Source: Polyangiaceae bacterium
Lineage (GTDB): Bacteria > Myxococcota_A > Polyangia > Polyangiales > Polyangiaceae
Direction: 5' to 3'
DNA length: 64,000 bases
Assembly (NCBI GenBank): GCA_029266615.1
Contig: JAQSWN010000056.1
Span: 1 to 64,000, forward strand
This document shows positions 1-8,685 of this stretch, piece after piece (the first letter of the stretch is position 1; each line of letters begins with the position of its first letter). The notes under the pieces are model-generated. The model saw nothing but the letters and a program-made list of their open reading frames with translations. It was not told the DNA's origin and did not search any database. Both the position numbers and the translations under genes were made by a program.

Positions 1-168
1 GCGCCGCAGCTCCTCCACCCCACAATCCGCGAACACTTCCGCGGCCTCTGCCTCTACCGACTTGACCACGAGCCTGACCTGCTCGGCGTCAGCCATCACC
101 TCCCGCACCGCGACCTTTACCTGGGACTGGATCGAATCCACCTCGAGATATACCTTCTCGTCCGCCAT
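1..168 (-). CDS. Hypothetical protein, N-terminal part (runs off left edge)
   Basis: An ATG at 168 on the minus strand opens 56 codons that stay in frame to the first base of the window, so the gene continues outside it. The visible protein starts MADEKVYLEVDSIQSQ and is rich in Val, Ala and Glu, which suggests a soluble, mostly helical protein. An AAAGGA sequence lies about 9 nt upstream of the ATG and supports this start. I do not recognise a family; function unknown. The 169-373 gap to the next gene is divergent and holds no other feature I can support. Confidence 0.6.
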   Translation of the reverse strand, partial: MADEKVYLEVDSIQSQVKVAVREVMADAEQVRLVVKSVEAEAAEVFADCGVEELRR

Positions 169-373
169 TGGAAATAATCCTTTCAGTGGCCACGGGGTCC
201 GGCTGTTACAGCAGCGCGGGCCCCACTCCTTTTTCACGTCTCCACCGCGTTAGCCTGCCCTCTGCAGCGAGCACACCACGCGATGGATGCCCCACTGTAT
301 GCGTAGGCATTCATTTCAGCAAGCCAATCCGATAGGATTGGTCGTCAGATCGACAACGAGCTAGCCTCGCCGC

Positions 374-1036
374 ATGCTCGACGCCGACGAGATCCTGCGC
401 GAGGCGCTAGCGCTGCCTGACGATGAGAAACGTTACGTCGCGCAAGAGCTCCGGAAGAGCCTGGGTAGCGCGCCAACCTTGCGTGACCAAGTACCGTGGC
501 ACCCGCTGATCCCCGACGAGGGGCTGCTCATTCGTCGATCCCTCATTGCGTACATCGTCGTCAAGCTGCGCATCGGGGACGAGGATTGTTTGCTCCTCAA
601 CATCCACCGCAAGTGGGGCGACTGGACCTTCCCCGGCGGCCACGTCGAACCGTACGATGCGGACTTCCGCGCCGCCGCCGTGCGCGAAGCCATGGAGGAG
701 CTCGCGCCGCTTCGCCCTGGCGAGCACTTCGAGATCGCGCCCGAGCCGCTAGCGTCCCCCGAGTGGGGCCCGGTCGCCTCGCCAACCCACTTCGGCGTCG
801 CGACACGCTACCAAAGCGCCTTCTTTTCCCTGCAGTTCAAAAAGCCCCCCACCGACTGCCTCCCTTGGCTGCCTCCAGGCGAGTTTCGCTTTCACCCGAT
901 GAGCAACGTCCTCGAGCGCCGTGACGTGGGCAACGTCGTCAAGGTGCTGCGCTATGACCTCGCAACGAATTGGTCGTCGATACCCCTCTCGTGGAGCGAC
1001 CCTCTCGAGATCGACCCTTTACGGCGACGATGCTGA
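374..1036 (+). CDS. Divergent Nudix-fold protein
   Basis: A 220-residue soluble protein with a Nudix-like segment at about residues 80-115. The sequence WTFPGGHVEP is followed by REAMEELAP, matching the core of the Nudix box (GGxxE, REUxEE), which binds Mg and hydrolyses a nucleoside diphosphate linked to another group. Two positions depart from the classic box: the GE after GGxxE is replaced by YD, and the Gly after EEx is Ala. Catalysis may therefore be altered or lost. The N-terminal ~30 residues are helical and acidic. It stands alone, with the palindrome array downstream. Substrate cannot be inferred. Confidence 0.75.
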   Translation: MLDADEILREALALPDDEKRYVAQELRKSLGSAPTLRDQVPWHPLIPDEGLLIRRSLIAYIVVKLRIGDEDCLLLNIHRKWGDWTFPGGHVEPYDADFRAAAVREAMEELAPLRPGEHFEIAPEPLASPEWGPVASPTHFGVATRYQSAFFSLQFKKPPTDCLPWLPPGEFRFHPMSNVLERRDVGNVVKVLRYDLATNWSSIPLSWSDPLEIDPLRRRC

Positions 1037-1113
1037 ATCGTCATGCGTGCGACTCAACGTGGCTTCAAAGCCGAGCTCCGAGGCTGCCCCGAGCGGCTCG
1101 GCCGGAACAAGCG

Positions 1114-1506
1114 CGCGGTGGAGCCGTTGCGCCGCGCCAATCCGACGCCACATTGACGGTGTCACCCCTCGCGACGGTCAAGCGAGTCTCAGAGGTTGAC
1201 GGTCCGACCGTCCCTCTAAGTCAGCTGAACCTCAGACGACCACGGTCGATCCGTGCACGCCCGATTTTGATTCCCCGACATCGACGGTCGAACCGCCCGT
1301 TCTCTGGAAAACTCCCTTCCGTGCACGGTCGGACCGTCGCAAAGGCAAAACGTTTCTACTTTTTCGGGGGTCGAACCGTCCAAAAAGTGGAACCAGTCGT
1401 GTATCGGACCGGTCCAACCGTCCACCCGGGCATTTCGAAAAGCGTCGGCGGGGGGTGACCGTACGCGTCCAGCTCCTGAAATCCGTCGGTGACGGTTGCA
1501 CCGTCC
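1114..1506. repeat. 42-bp-periodic array of about ten 15-16 bp palindromes
   Basis: In the 628-bp gap between the Nudix gene and the next gene, a motif close to GACGGTCCGACCGTCC recurs at 1114, 1155, 1198, 1241, 1283, 1324, 1366, 1408, about 1450 (degenerate) and 1491. Steps are 41-43 bp. Each unit is two 6-bp arms, GACGGT and ACCGTC, around a 3-nt centre. The units at 1198 and 1491 are perfect. The unit at 1241 has a compensatory change (CACGG with CCGTG). Spacers of 25-27 bp are all different. Since 42 bp equals four helical turns, all units would sit on one face of DNA. This looks like a protein-binding array. No gene is convincing here. Confidence 0.75.
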
Positions 1507-1664
1507 GGGGGCAGCTCAAATGCTCTCTGCCCGCCCCCGCACAACTTCCGTCTAGCCAGCGCCCTGAGGTGCACGCCAAGCGCGGCGTAGCAGCGGCTGC
1601 AGCGTCCCCTCCGGCTCCCATCGCGCTCGTGCCTGCGCGGCAGCACCCGCCTTCCACGCCGCTC

Positions 1665-2726
1665 CTAGGGCCGCTTACGCCCGCCCTCGCGCCACTCCTC
1701 CGCGGTCGGCGCCCGACGAGCCACGTCAAACACGACCTGCCCCTCGTTGTTGCTCAGATCGCGATCGTTCAACCCCACGCGCAGGCTCCCCGCGTGCCCC
1801 GCCACGAACGTCCTCCCCGCGCCCACCGCCACCCCCTCCACCGTCGAGCCGCTCCCGATCATCGCGATGCCGCACGCGTGCGGCTCCTCCCGGAACGACT
1901 GCAGATTGTAAGAGCGCCCTTCCTTCCCCGGATAGCCGGAGGGCGTGATGCGTTCGTCGTACCAAGAGCCCACCTTGAATTCGCCCGCAGCGCGCACCGT
2001 CACCACCTCCCCCGCCATCACCCCGCGCCCCACCACCACCGGCCCATCACTCGCGCGCCTCGAGCTCCGAACTGGAGCTTCATCCGCGTACGGAGAGACG
2101 ACCACCTGAAGCCGCCGCACCGCGCCCGCCGAGAGCGTGAGCATCCGCGACGGCGACTGATACGCCCTCGTCAGCGCCTCCCGCGACAGCCGCATCCCTC
2201 CCACCAGCTCGTGCAGCTCGCTCGGCCCTCCCCCGTCATGATCCAGCACCTCCAAGCGCAGCCCATCCGCCGGCACCGCGCTCACCGGCACCACAACCTC
2301 GTACTGCAGTGACTGACTAAACGTATCGCGCTCGATCCACGAGCTGTACTGCACGTCCGCTCCCGCCCCGAGCCGCACCACCAAGTCCGGCGCCTCCGGA
2401 CGCCGCTCCAACTGCGGCCGCGTCGCCAGCCTGCACAGCGCCGCCGCCGGACTCAACACCGGCTCCCAAATCGAAAGCCCCGCCACCAACACCCGGCACC
2501 CCGCCCCAGCATCACTCTCGGGCGCTCCACCATCCCACCCCGCCCGACCACTCGGCGCCTCCACCTCCACAGCGTCGATCCGCAACACCAACGTCGCCGG
2601 CAACCGCGGCGACCCCGGCTCCTCCGCGCGCGCCCCGCAGCCCAGTAAAGCCACCGCCGTGATCGCCGCCGCTGCGGCGCCTCGGCACCGCATCACCGCT
2701 CGGCAATCCGCCTTCGCTGCGACCAT
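1665..2726 (-). CDS. Lipoprotein with C2-like and PA-IL-like beta-sandwich domains
   Basis: 353 residues. A lipobox-type signal ends VALLGC with the Cys at residue 30, so the protein is probably lipid-anchored. An internal ATG (2693, residue 12) gives a more typical signal length and may be the true start. Residues ~45-200 resemble a C2-like calcium/lipid-binding sandwich. Residues ~230-340 resemble the PA-IL/LecA-like fold: an envelope segment with HACGIAMIGSG, then GSLRVGLNDRDLSNNEG, the usual Asp/Asn-rich calcium-sugar loop. Role in sugar or surface binding is an inference. It is transcribed toward the palindrome array. Confidence 0.65.
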   Translation of the reverse strand: MVAAKADCRAVMRCRGAAAAAITAVALLGCGARAEEPGSPRLPATLVLRIDAVEVEAPSGRAGWDGGAPESDAGAGCRVLVAGLSIWEPVLSPAAALCRLATRPQLERRPEAPDLVVRLGAGADVQYSSWIERDTFSQSLQYEVVVPVSAVPADGLRLEVLDHDGGGPSELHELVGGMRLSREALTRAYQSPSRMLTLSAGAVRRLQVVVSPYADEAPVRSSRRASDGPVVVGRGVMAGEVVTVRAAGEFKVGSWYDERITPSGYPGKEGRSYNLQSFREEPHACGIAMIGSGSTVEGVAVGAGRTFVAGHAGSLRVGLNDRDLSNNEGQVVFDVARRAPTAEEWREGGRKRP

Positions 2727-3005
2727 CCCCCTCTCTCTACCGCCCCCGCGGCAGCGACGCCAAGCTCAGCGCCGCACACCGCCGGAAGCCCGCCCGCCGC
2801 GCTCGAAACCCGAGGTCTCCAACCGCATCGCCCGCGCCGCGACGACGCGCGCCGCGCACTCGAAAAACTACCAGCATGAATATGCGAGCCATCAATTATT
2901 ACTAGCGCTCGAACATTCCAGAGCCTTGAAGTCACTCCTCAGTTTGTACAACTATGAAAGCTTCGAGCGCTTTCGCTCGAGCTTGGTCACGCCACCGGGG
3001 AGCTC

Positions 3006-4601
3006 ATGGATTTCGAAAAGGCTGTCTCGCTCGTAGGCACCGTCACGGATCTGCGCCGCATCGCTAGCGCACACGTCATCGATCACAACCAGCTCAAGGA
3101 CGAAGAGCTGCGCGCCGCCCTGGTCAAATCCAAGGCCCAATACACCGCCACCGAGACCGTGCAGCAAGCGCTGGGCGAGCTCCTGCGCAGCGAGCCGAAG
3201 GACAGCGTCCGCGCGCTCAACCGCCTTCTCCTGGTGGACGTGCTGCTCGACCAGTACGACTGCACCCTCCCCTACGAGGAGACGGACGGCAAGGTCATCG
3301 CCGCCGAGCAAAACGTGCTCGATCGCTCCAACGAGCTGGACCTCGAACAGCTCGCCTGCGGCGACAAGTCCACCCAGCGCCACCGCGACCTGGACACGTA
3401 CAACTTTGTCCTCGGCGTCGCCTGGGAACAGCGTGACAGCGTCTCCCCCGACGAAGCCAACCTGCTCAGCAACCTCCGCCGCCACCTGCGCGTCAACGAG
3501 TTCGAGCACCGCGTGCTGGAAGCCAAGCTCCGCCGCTTCCCCAAGACGGGCAACGAGCTTCACACCCGCGCCGAAATCACCTCCGCCCGCCGCGGCGTCC
3601 AACAAGCCGGCCTCCTCTTCAGCATCCGCCAAGAAGACGGCAAAGACTACGACGTCATCCCCGACGAGCTAGCCGCCGAGCTGCGCGCCGCCCTGCGCCT
3701 CGAGCTCCGCACCGACGCCTACCGCGAGCTCTTCAAGTTCCACAAGGTCCGCACCAAAGCCCACCTGACGGACGTCCTCGAGCGCCACAACATCCCCTTC
3801 CTCAAGTCCGACAAGGTCGACACCCTCGTCGACCGCGTCATCGCCAACGTCCCGCCCAGCAAAGCCATCGGCAGCGCCTCCCCCCGCTACGGCCTCAACG
3901 GCGAAGAGCTCAGCGACTGGTGCCGCGACCTGGAGCTCTCCCCCTCCGGCACGATCGACGAAAAGGTCCAGCGCATCGTCCAACACTTCGCCGCCCTGCG
4001 CCCGCGCCTCGAGCCCCACGTCGACCAGCGCTCGCTCTGGTACGGCTTCTTCACCGACTTCGCCACCCGCAACCGCGAGCTCCTCCGCGCCCAGCACCTC
4101 ATCGAGAAAGACAACGAGATCGAGGTCAAATTCGAGCACGCCACCCAATACCTCTTCCAAACCAAGCTCGGCCACACCCCCCTCAAGCAGCCCGGCACGG
4201 ACCACCCTGACGGCCTGCTCAGCCTCAAGTCCGACTACCTGATGTGGGACAACAAGAGCAAAGACGCGCCCGGCCTCTTCCACCTCAAAGACTGCATCGC
4301 CCAGTTCGACCGCTACATGAACGCCGCCGACAAGCGCGTCCCCATCTTCCTCGTCATCGCCCCCGCGTTCACCGAAGACTCCGAACCCGAAGCCATCCGC
4401 TACCACGCCGAACACTTCGACCGAAACATCGTGCTGATCACTGCGAGCGAGCTGAAGGCGCTGGCGGAGGAGTGGTCGGCGCCGACTCATAAGAACCGGG
4501 AGACGCGCGATGAAGGCATCAGGCGGTTGCAGGCAGTAGCCGAGCTAGGGGGTGTCCCTAGTTCGGTGCGAGCCATAGCCATGCACACGCGAGCTGCGTG
4601 A
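3006..4601 (+). CDS. Putative SAP-like/PD-(D/E)XK nuclease, 3' end altered by IS remnant
   Basis: 531 residues, ATG preceded by GGGAGC. Residues ~120-190 are a helical, TerB-like stretch (SPDEANLLSNLRRHLRV). Residues ~250-285 look like a SAP-type DNA-binding helix pair (LTDVLERHNIPFLKSDKVDTL). Residues ~395-480 contain HPDGLLSL, then LMWDNKSKD, then a helix with QFDRYM and the strand VPIFLVIAP. This order fits a PD-(D/E)XK (restriction-endonuclease) core with Asp, Asp/Asn-x-Lys as catalytic residues. It stands alone without a methylase, so it could be a defence or repair nuclease. The last ~17 codons lie in IS-derived DNA starting at 4549, so the native C-terminus is lost. Family assignment is by motif only. 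Confidence 0.6.
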   Translation: MDFEKAVSLVGTVTDLRRIASAHVIDHNQLKDEELRAALVKSKAQYTATETVQQALGELLRSEPKDSVRALNRLLLVDVLLDQYDCTLPYEETDGKVIAAEQNVLDRSNELDLEQLACGDKSTQRHRDLDTYNFVLGVAWEQRDSVSPDEANLLSNLRRHLRVNEFEHRVLEAKLRRFPKTGNELHTRAEITSARRGVQQAGLLFSIRQEDGKDYDVIPDELAAELRAALRLELRTDAYRELFKFHKVRTKAHLTDVLERHNIPFLKSDKVDTLVDRVIANVPPSKAIGSASPRYGLNGEELSDWCRDLELSPSGTIDEKVQRIVQHFAALRPRLEPHVDQRSLWYGFFTDFATRNRELLRAQHLIEKDNEIEVKFEHATQYLFQTKLGHTPLKQPGTDHPDGLLSLKSDYLMWDNKSKDAPGLFHLKDCIAQFDRYMNAADKRVPIFLVIAPAFTEDSEPEAIRYHAEHFDRNIVLITASELKALAEEWSAPTHKNRETRDEGIRRLQAVAELGGVPSSVRAIAMHTRAA

Positions 4602-4945
4602 GAGCAAGGAAGTTCCGCGCGGTCTTCTCAAAGCGCGTGGCGATGGCTCGGAACCGCTTCGGGTTGTGGAAAAAGCAGTCGATAAGGTAGCGCTTGGCGT
4701 AGAGCTCTCGGGACTTGGGTAGCTTGCGCGGCCGCTCGGCTTGGAGCCGATGACTGCTCGCTTCTTCCTCTTGCGGATTGCCTGCCGGAACCGATTCGAG
4801 TCGTAGCCGGCGTCGGCGATGAATGCCTTGCCGGGAGCGTGGTCGAGGAGTTCGTCGACCATCATCATCTCGTGCCGCTGCCCGGGCGTGAGCGCGATTT
4901 AGATAGGCCGGCTTTTCGTATCGACGACGGCGTGGAGTTTGGTCA
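4549..4945 (-). pseudogene. IS5/IS427-like transposase remnant, frameshifted
   Basis: Reading the minus strand from about 4945, the peptide TKLHAVVDTKSRPI ends at an in-frame TAG. It resumes as LTPGQRHEMMMVDELL and IADAGYDSNRFR, the usual DDE-domain signature with the catalytic Asp in DAGYDS. After RKRKKRAVI the frame shifts, and another frame continues RELYAKRYLIDCFFHN, then FEKTARNFLALTQL, to a stop. These blocks are the conserved C-terminal part of IS427-type transposases. At least one nonsense codon and one frameshift make it inactive. The N-terminal half is missing. Confidence 0.75.
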
Positions 4946-5788
4946 AATAACCTCCGCGTCGTAGCCCCTGTCGGCGCCGACCGTGATCTGGCCAGTGCGC
5001 GGGTTGTTGTCGACGAGCATCATCAGAGCCTGATCCCGCTCGGCGGTGCCACTAGCCTCGGCGATCCGAAAGTCGACCAAGAGGCCGTTCCGATTCTCCA
5101 TCAATGCATGTGCGCTGAACCTGAGCTTCGCCTCTTTCCCGGCACCTTCTCTAGCGAACCGAGCTTCTGGATCGGTCTTCGATTCATGCGTTTGATTCGA
5201 GCGCGTCTCGCCGTGGAAGCTCACGTCCGGGTTGGAGCCGCCGCCCTTAGGGCCGCCGCCTCGCCGATCTTTGCGGGCGCGCTTCTTCGCATCCCGTAAC
5301 TTGCGGGCCTCGTCCTTGGCCTGAAAGCTCTTGAGTGAGGCCCATGCATCAATGGGGGTGCCGTCGACGGTGAAGTGCTCCGTGCTCATCAGGTGCGCTT
5401 GCTGCGCCTGCCCGAGGAACTCCTGCGCCACCTCGTGCTTCATCAGGCGCTCCCGATTCTTGGAGAACGTGCTGTGGTCGAACGGCGCTTCCGTCATATT
5501 CATCCCCACAAACCAACGAAGAAGCATGTTGTAGCCGAGCTGCTCGCAGAGCATCCGCTCGCTCCGGACCGAGTGAAGCGCCATCAGAAGCGAGCTCTTC
5601 AAGCGCCACTCCGGCGGAATCGAAGCGCGGCCGCCGGCCGCGTACATCTCGTCCAGCTTCCCTGACATCTCCCGCAAAGCCGCGTCGATCAGCGCCTTCA
5701 CTGCTCGGATCGGGTGATCCTGGGGCACCAACGACTCCGGGGACTTTAGGAACAGCATCGACGCTTGCTTGCTCGGCTCGCCTCGCAT
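4943..5788 (-). pseudogene. IS5-type (DUF772/DDE) transposase, C-terminally truncated
   Basis: 281 residues from an ATG at 5788. The N-terminal DUF772-type region is intact: it has PIRAVKALIDAAL, PPEWRLKSSLLMALHSVRSE and FDHSTFSKNRERL. The DDE domain follows with HFTVDGTPIDAWAS (first catalytic Asp) and VGADRGYDAEVI (second Asp). It then stops where it meets the neighbouring IS remnant, so the region with the catalytic Glu is missing. Full relatives are roughly 350-450 residues. It is presumably inactive. Upstream DNA to about 5859 holds the element's right end. Confidence 0.75.
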
Positions 5789-6017
5789 GTCCCGGTTAGA
5801 TCACAACCGAATTTCCGTATCGATCCGCTACCGGTACCCACGCCATTTTCAACAGCCTGCTAGGGCGCCAGTGCATCAAACTCCGCAGAGAAAAGCAGGC
5901 TGTACGGGAGCCACGCCAACATCCTCGGGTCTTGACTCAGCCCGAGCTGGAGAACCTTGCCGTGACCTGGTAGGGTCAATGACAGCCTCGTCATCTGGCT
6001 CGCGAGAAGTCGAGGAC

Positions 6018-6593
6018 ATGCCATGCAAGACGACATGCTTCGTAACGGCAAGCCTCAGCCTTGGGGCACGCAACTTGATTAGCGGACGATCATCGCGTTA
6101 CAGCACGCGGTCTCGCTTCTCCAGGACTAAACTCGCGGCCTTCGTCGTTATTGCATGCTGCGGTCTCTTCGCGTGCCGTCGCCACCGCAACCTCGTGCCG
6201 CCGCCTGGGTGCAAAACCCCGGAGGTGATCACTTGCCTATCCAAGTATGCGTTAGAAGAGTTGAACGAGAGTGCCCTGGAGCATCTCTTGGAAGAAGGCA
6301 TTCACGAGTGCTTTGCGGGTGACCCCCGCATTCTGAGGGAGCAAGGGTCCTGCCTGCCGATCACGCTGGGTAGGGACAAAAAATCTGGGCTCCCGGTCGT
6401 CGCGAACTACTCTTGCTCAGATATCTGTCCGGATCGCGGTTCCATCCTGCTAACGCTACACGCCAAGCTTGATCGTGCGAGTTGCTGCAGGGTCGGGGGA
6501 ACACCCTTCATTGACGGGGCCTTCGGCGGATACTACGGCTGCATGCCCGTTGTAGCAGACAAGGCGCTGCGTAACGCCGCGTGCCGCCAATAG
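6018..6593 (+). CDS. Cys-rich putative lipoprotein
   Basis: 191 residues from ATG 6018; the frame is open further upstream but that part looks non-coding. A hydrophobic stretch FVVIACCGLFAC ends in a lipobox-like Cys near residue 53, unusually far in. A shorter start, such as the TTG near 6075, would give a normal signal. The mature part is about 135 residues with many Cys, which suggests disulfides in the envelope. I see no known domain. It lies just right of the IS remnant. Function unknown. The 6594-6701 gap is featureless. Confidence 0.5.
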   Translation: MPCKTTCFVTASLSLGARNLISGRSSRYSTRSRFSRTKLAAFVVIACCGLFACRRHRNLVPPPGCKTPEVITCLSKYALEELNESALEHLLEEGIHECFAGDPRILREQGSCLPITLGRDKKSGLPVVANYSCSDICPDRGSILLTLHAKLDRASCCRVGGTPFIDGAFGGYYGCMPVVADKALRNAACRQ

Positions 6594-6701
6594 ACAATGT
6601 CGATGATGGAGACATCTAGCAACGCAGACTCTGAACGATGGTCGAGGCAAGCACCCTCATTGGCATTGACGCCGCAAGGCGCTTGGTGAAACCGCCTCCA
6701 C

Positions 6702-7025
6702 CTACCGCGTCATCCGCCAAAGGATCGCCACGATGCGCCCCACCAGCCTCAACGCCGCCTCCGCCTCCCCCGCACTAATGTGCCGCCAAGCGATCGCCTG
6801 CCTCAACGCATGCTGCGACTCTCGCGCGCTCCCCGCCGCCGTAAACAGCCGAGCCCGTCTGTTCCCCGGATCGCTCCCCGCCGCCTCCGCACAGTTCAGC
6901 CCAATGCTGCACGCCGCTCTTCGTAGCTGATCCTCCAGCGACTTATCGCGCTGTTTGATCTTGGGCATCAGCGGAACGAGCGTTTTGATGAATTGGATGC
7001 TGAGCTCTTCGGCGTGGAACTTCAT
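6702..7025 (-). CDS. Four-helix-bundle protein (S23/IVS-like), copy 1
   Basis: 107 residues. The protein opens MKFHAEELSIQFIKTLVPLM and continues DKSLEDQLRRAACSIGLNCAEAA, the pattern of the four-helix-bundle family first known from 23S rRNA intervening sequences. The basis of its activity is not established. A second copy lies at 10675-11049. The ~180 bp 5' leader and the hairpin array beyond it are also duplicated there, so gene, leader and array appear to move as one unit. This copy keeps the full last helix (LRLVGRIVAILWRMTR). Confidence 0.8.
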   Translation of the reverse strand: MKFHAEELSIQFIKTLVPLMPKIKQRDKSLEDQLRRAACSIGLNCAEAAGSDPGNRRARLFTAAGSARESQHALRQAIAWRHISAGEAEAALRLVGRIVAILWRMTR

Positions 7026-7214
7026 GGTGGGTCGCTCTCCTCGGGCTTGCTCGCCCTAACCAGCCCTCAACCCACCGTGCGCGCAGGCGCAGTCGGGGCT
7101 GCCCGCGTCTTCGCGGGCACCGGCGCAGCCGGCTCGGCCTCGACGGCGCCGAGCACACGGATACAATCCCCCTCCCGCGAGCAAGCTCCCTCTCGCCCGC
7201 AAATCACCGTCGTC
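7026..7214 (-). repeat. Duplicated leader of the four-helix-bundle gene, copy 1
   Basis: The 190 bp upstream of the four-helix gene contains CTCAACCCACCGTGCGC, GTCGGGGCTGCCCGCGTCTT and CTCGGCCTCGACGGCGCCGA in order. The same blocks in the same order lie upstream of copy 2 at 11050-11234. It links the gene to the mini-hairpin array and probably holds the gene's promoter, though I could not pick out -35/-10 boxes. Confidence 0.7.
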
Positions 7215-7605
7215 CCGCGCGCAGCGCGTCTCGCCCCCGGCGAAGCCGCCCCCGAGCGAAGCTCGCTCCCCGGCAAAGCCGCCCCCCGCCGAAGGCGGTT
7301 CACGCCCCCGGCGAAGCCGCCCCCGAGCGAAGCTCGCTCCCCGGCAAAGCCGGCCCTCCGCCGAAGGCGGTTCACGTCCCCCGGCGAAGCCGGTACCCGC
7401 GCCGCAGGCGCGCCCCCGGGCGAAGCCCGCCCTCGCCGAAGGCGTCCCCGCGCAGCGCCCCCGGGCGAAGCCCGTTCACCCTCTCCGCCCACCGCGCGCC
7501 GTCCCCACCACGCGCATTGACGTAAGGGAGACGACACGGTTGCACCTGGTGTCGACCCGGAACCCTTGCGCCAGGCGTGCCGCGTCTCAGCGACCCCCAA
7601 ATCGA
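7215..7605. repeat. GNA mini-hairpin array A with conserved 3' flank
   Basis: From 7215 to 7480 the DNA is a string of short perfect palindromes with GAA, GCA or AAA loops, such as GGCGAAGCC (7239-7247), CGAGCGAAGCTCG (7253-7265), CCGCCGAAGGCGG, GCGCCGCAGGCGC and GGGCGAAGCCC. A non-palindromic flank follows to 7605, including GACACGGTTGCACCTGGT and GCCGCGTCTCAGCGACCC. The same order recurs in arrays B, C and D. Long open frames through this DNA are repetitive Arg/Gly/Ala and I regard them as non-coding. Confidence 0.85.
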
Positions 7606-7622
7606 ACCCGGTCAGACGCCGC

Positions 7623-8576
7623 TCACGGTGCGCCCGCGCAGCGAAATCCGAATTCGCTACGTCGTGCGGTCGGCGCGCTGTTGTAGCGGAGCGGCGAGCG
7701 CAGGTCGGCGGCTTCGGAAGCCCATCCGCTGCCGCGGATCGTGCGGTACGCGTCTGCGGTGACATGGGCGTAGTCGCGCGCCACGGCTGGGTAGGCGCGG
7801 TACGAATCGAGCACCCATTCCCAAACGTTGCCCGCGAGGTCTTGGTGCCCCCAGCGGCCGGCGCCAGCGGCTTTCGAGCCGACGTCGAGAACATCCGTGA
7901 TGGCGCAGTCTTGCGCGGCGCTGCCGTCGCCGGTGCAGTCGTAAGCGGCGCGACTCGCGTCGGGCTTGTCCGTTCCCCACGGGAATGGCCGCGCTTCGTC
8001 GCCACCGGTAGCGGCCGCCTCCCACTCGGTTTCGGTTGGCAAGCGCGCCCGGTCCCAGATGCAAAACGCGAAGGCTTCCAGCCAAGTCACGCAATTGACG
8101 GGCAGCTCAGCGCGGCCGACCGTGAAGGTCTGGCTGAGCGAGCTGCATTGGATCCCCGCCTCGCTCTCGAGCTCGGCGGCTGTCCCTAAAAGGCTCCACT
8201 CGCTGCGCCAGCCGCTGTCGGGAATGAGCGGATGGGCGCCGGCTCCGGCAGCCGGGTTCCCGGCGCTGCGCCAAGCGTCGTAGCCGTCAATGAAGGCTCG
8301 GAAGCGCCCCACCGTGACCTCGTACTTGTCGAGCTCAAAGCCGCTGACCGTGGCCTCGGCCGTCGGCGTCTCGACCTGGCCGCCCAGCGTGAAGCTCTGG
8401 GTCGGCACAGGCAGGCTGGCACAACAGCTCTCCCCCTGACAGTTGGCCCCACTGGGTGCGGTGCACGATGGGCGTTCGGGCTCTAGCTGAGCGGCAGGGT
8501 CGTCCGCACCGCAGCCGACGCTAACCATCGCGAGCAACCATGCGAGGCGGTACGACTTCGAACGCGCTTCAACCAT
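7623..8576 (-). CDS. FGE-sulfatase-fold lipoprotein
   Basis: 317 residues from ATG 8576; the open frame extends into repeat DNA but residues before MVEARSKSYRLAW are repeat-derived. A signal with a lipobox-like VSVGC is followed by a Cys-rich linker. The FGE-sulfatase (formylglycine-generating-enzyme-like) fold then runs to the end: FELDKYEVTVGRFRAF, VTWLEAFAFC, LPTETEWEAAATGG, DLAGNVWEWVLD, and the closing RGSGWASE and FGFRCAGAP. True FGE needs two catalytic Cys, which I cannot confirm here. Many such lipoproteins are binding or scaffold proteins. Two tandem relatives lie at 13097-15358. Confidence 0.85.
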   Translation of the reverse strand: MVEARSKSYRLAWLLAMVSVGCGADDPAAQLEPERPSCTAPSGANCQGESCCASLPVPTQSFTLGGQVETPTAEATVSGFELDKYEVTVGRFRAFIDGYDAWRSAGNPAAGAGAHPLIPDSGWRSEWSLLGTAAELESEAGIQCSSLSQTFTVGRAELPVNCVTWLEAFAFCIWDRARLPTETEWEAAATGGDEARPFPWGTDKPDASRAAYDCTGDGSAAQDCAITDVLDVGSKAAGAGRWGHQDLAGNVWEWVLDSYRAYPAVARDYAHVTADAYRTIRGSGWASEAADLRSPLRYNSAPTARRSEFGFRCAGAP

Positions 8577-8685
8577 CTCATGATGAGTGACTTTCTCGCG
8601 CGCTCCCCCATCAAATTCTTTCGTCTGTCGCCCCGCATGCCCACTGGTAAAGCTTTGAGGGTGCGCCGGCGATGCGATCTCATTC

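Larger units (their letters stand above)
4549..5859 (-). mobile_element. Composite remnant of two IS5-type elements
   Basis: Two transposase remnants on the minus strand abut at about 4945. The outer ends are unlike each other: GGGGTGTCCC on the left, and AACAGCCTG on the right (TTTTCAACAGCCTG is a common IS end sequence). CTAG lies directly outside each end, at 4545-4548 and 5860-5863; this fits the YTAR target type used by part of the IS5 family. The unmatched ends show that neither element is complete. A deletion or nested insertion that fused two elements is the simplest reading. It interrupts the 3' end of the upstream nuclease gene. Confidence 0.6.

Noticed and set aside
62-253. Plus-strand small gene at the left edge
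   Set aside because: The minus strand has a better start and ribosome site over the same bases.
1114-1506. CRISPR array
   Set aside because: Repeats are only 15-16 bp and vary between units, and no cas gene is nearby.
970-1729. Genes across the palindrome array (for example GRTV/GPTV repeats every 14 residues)
   Set aside because: The 42-bp period is a multiple of 3, so it makes repeat-like peptides in any frame; no start signal or composition supports coding.
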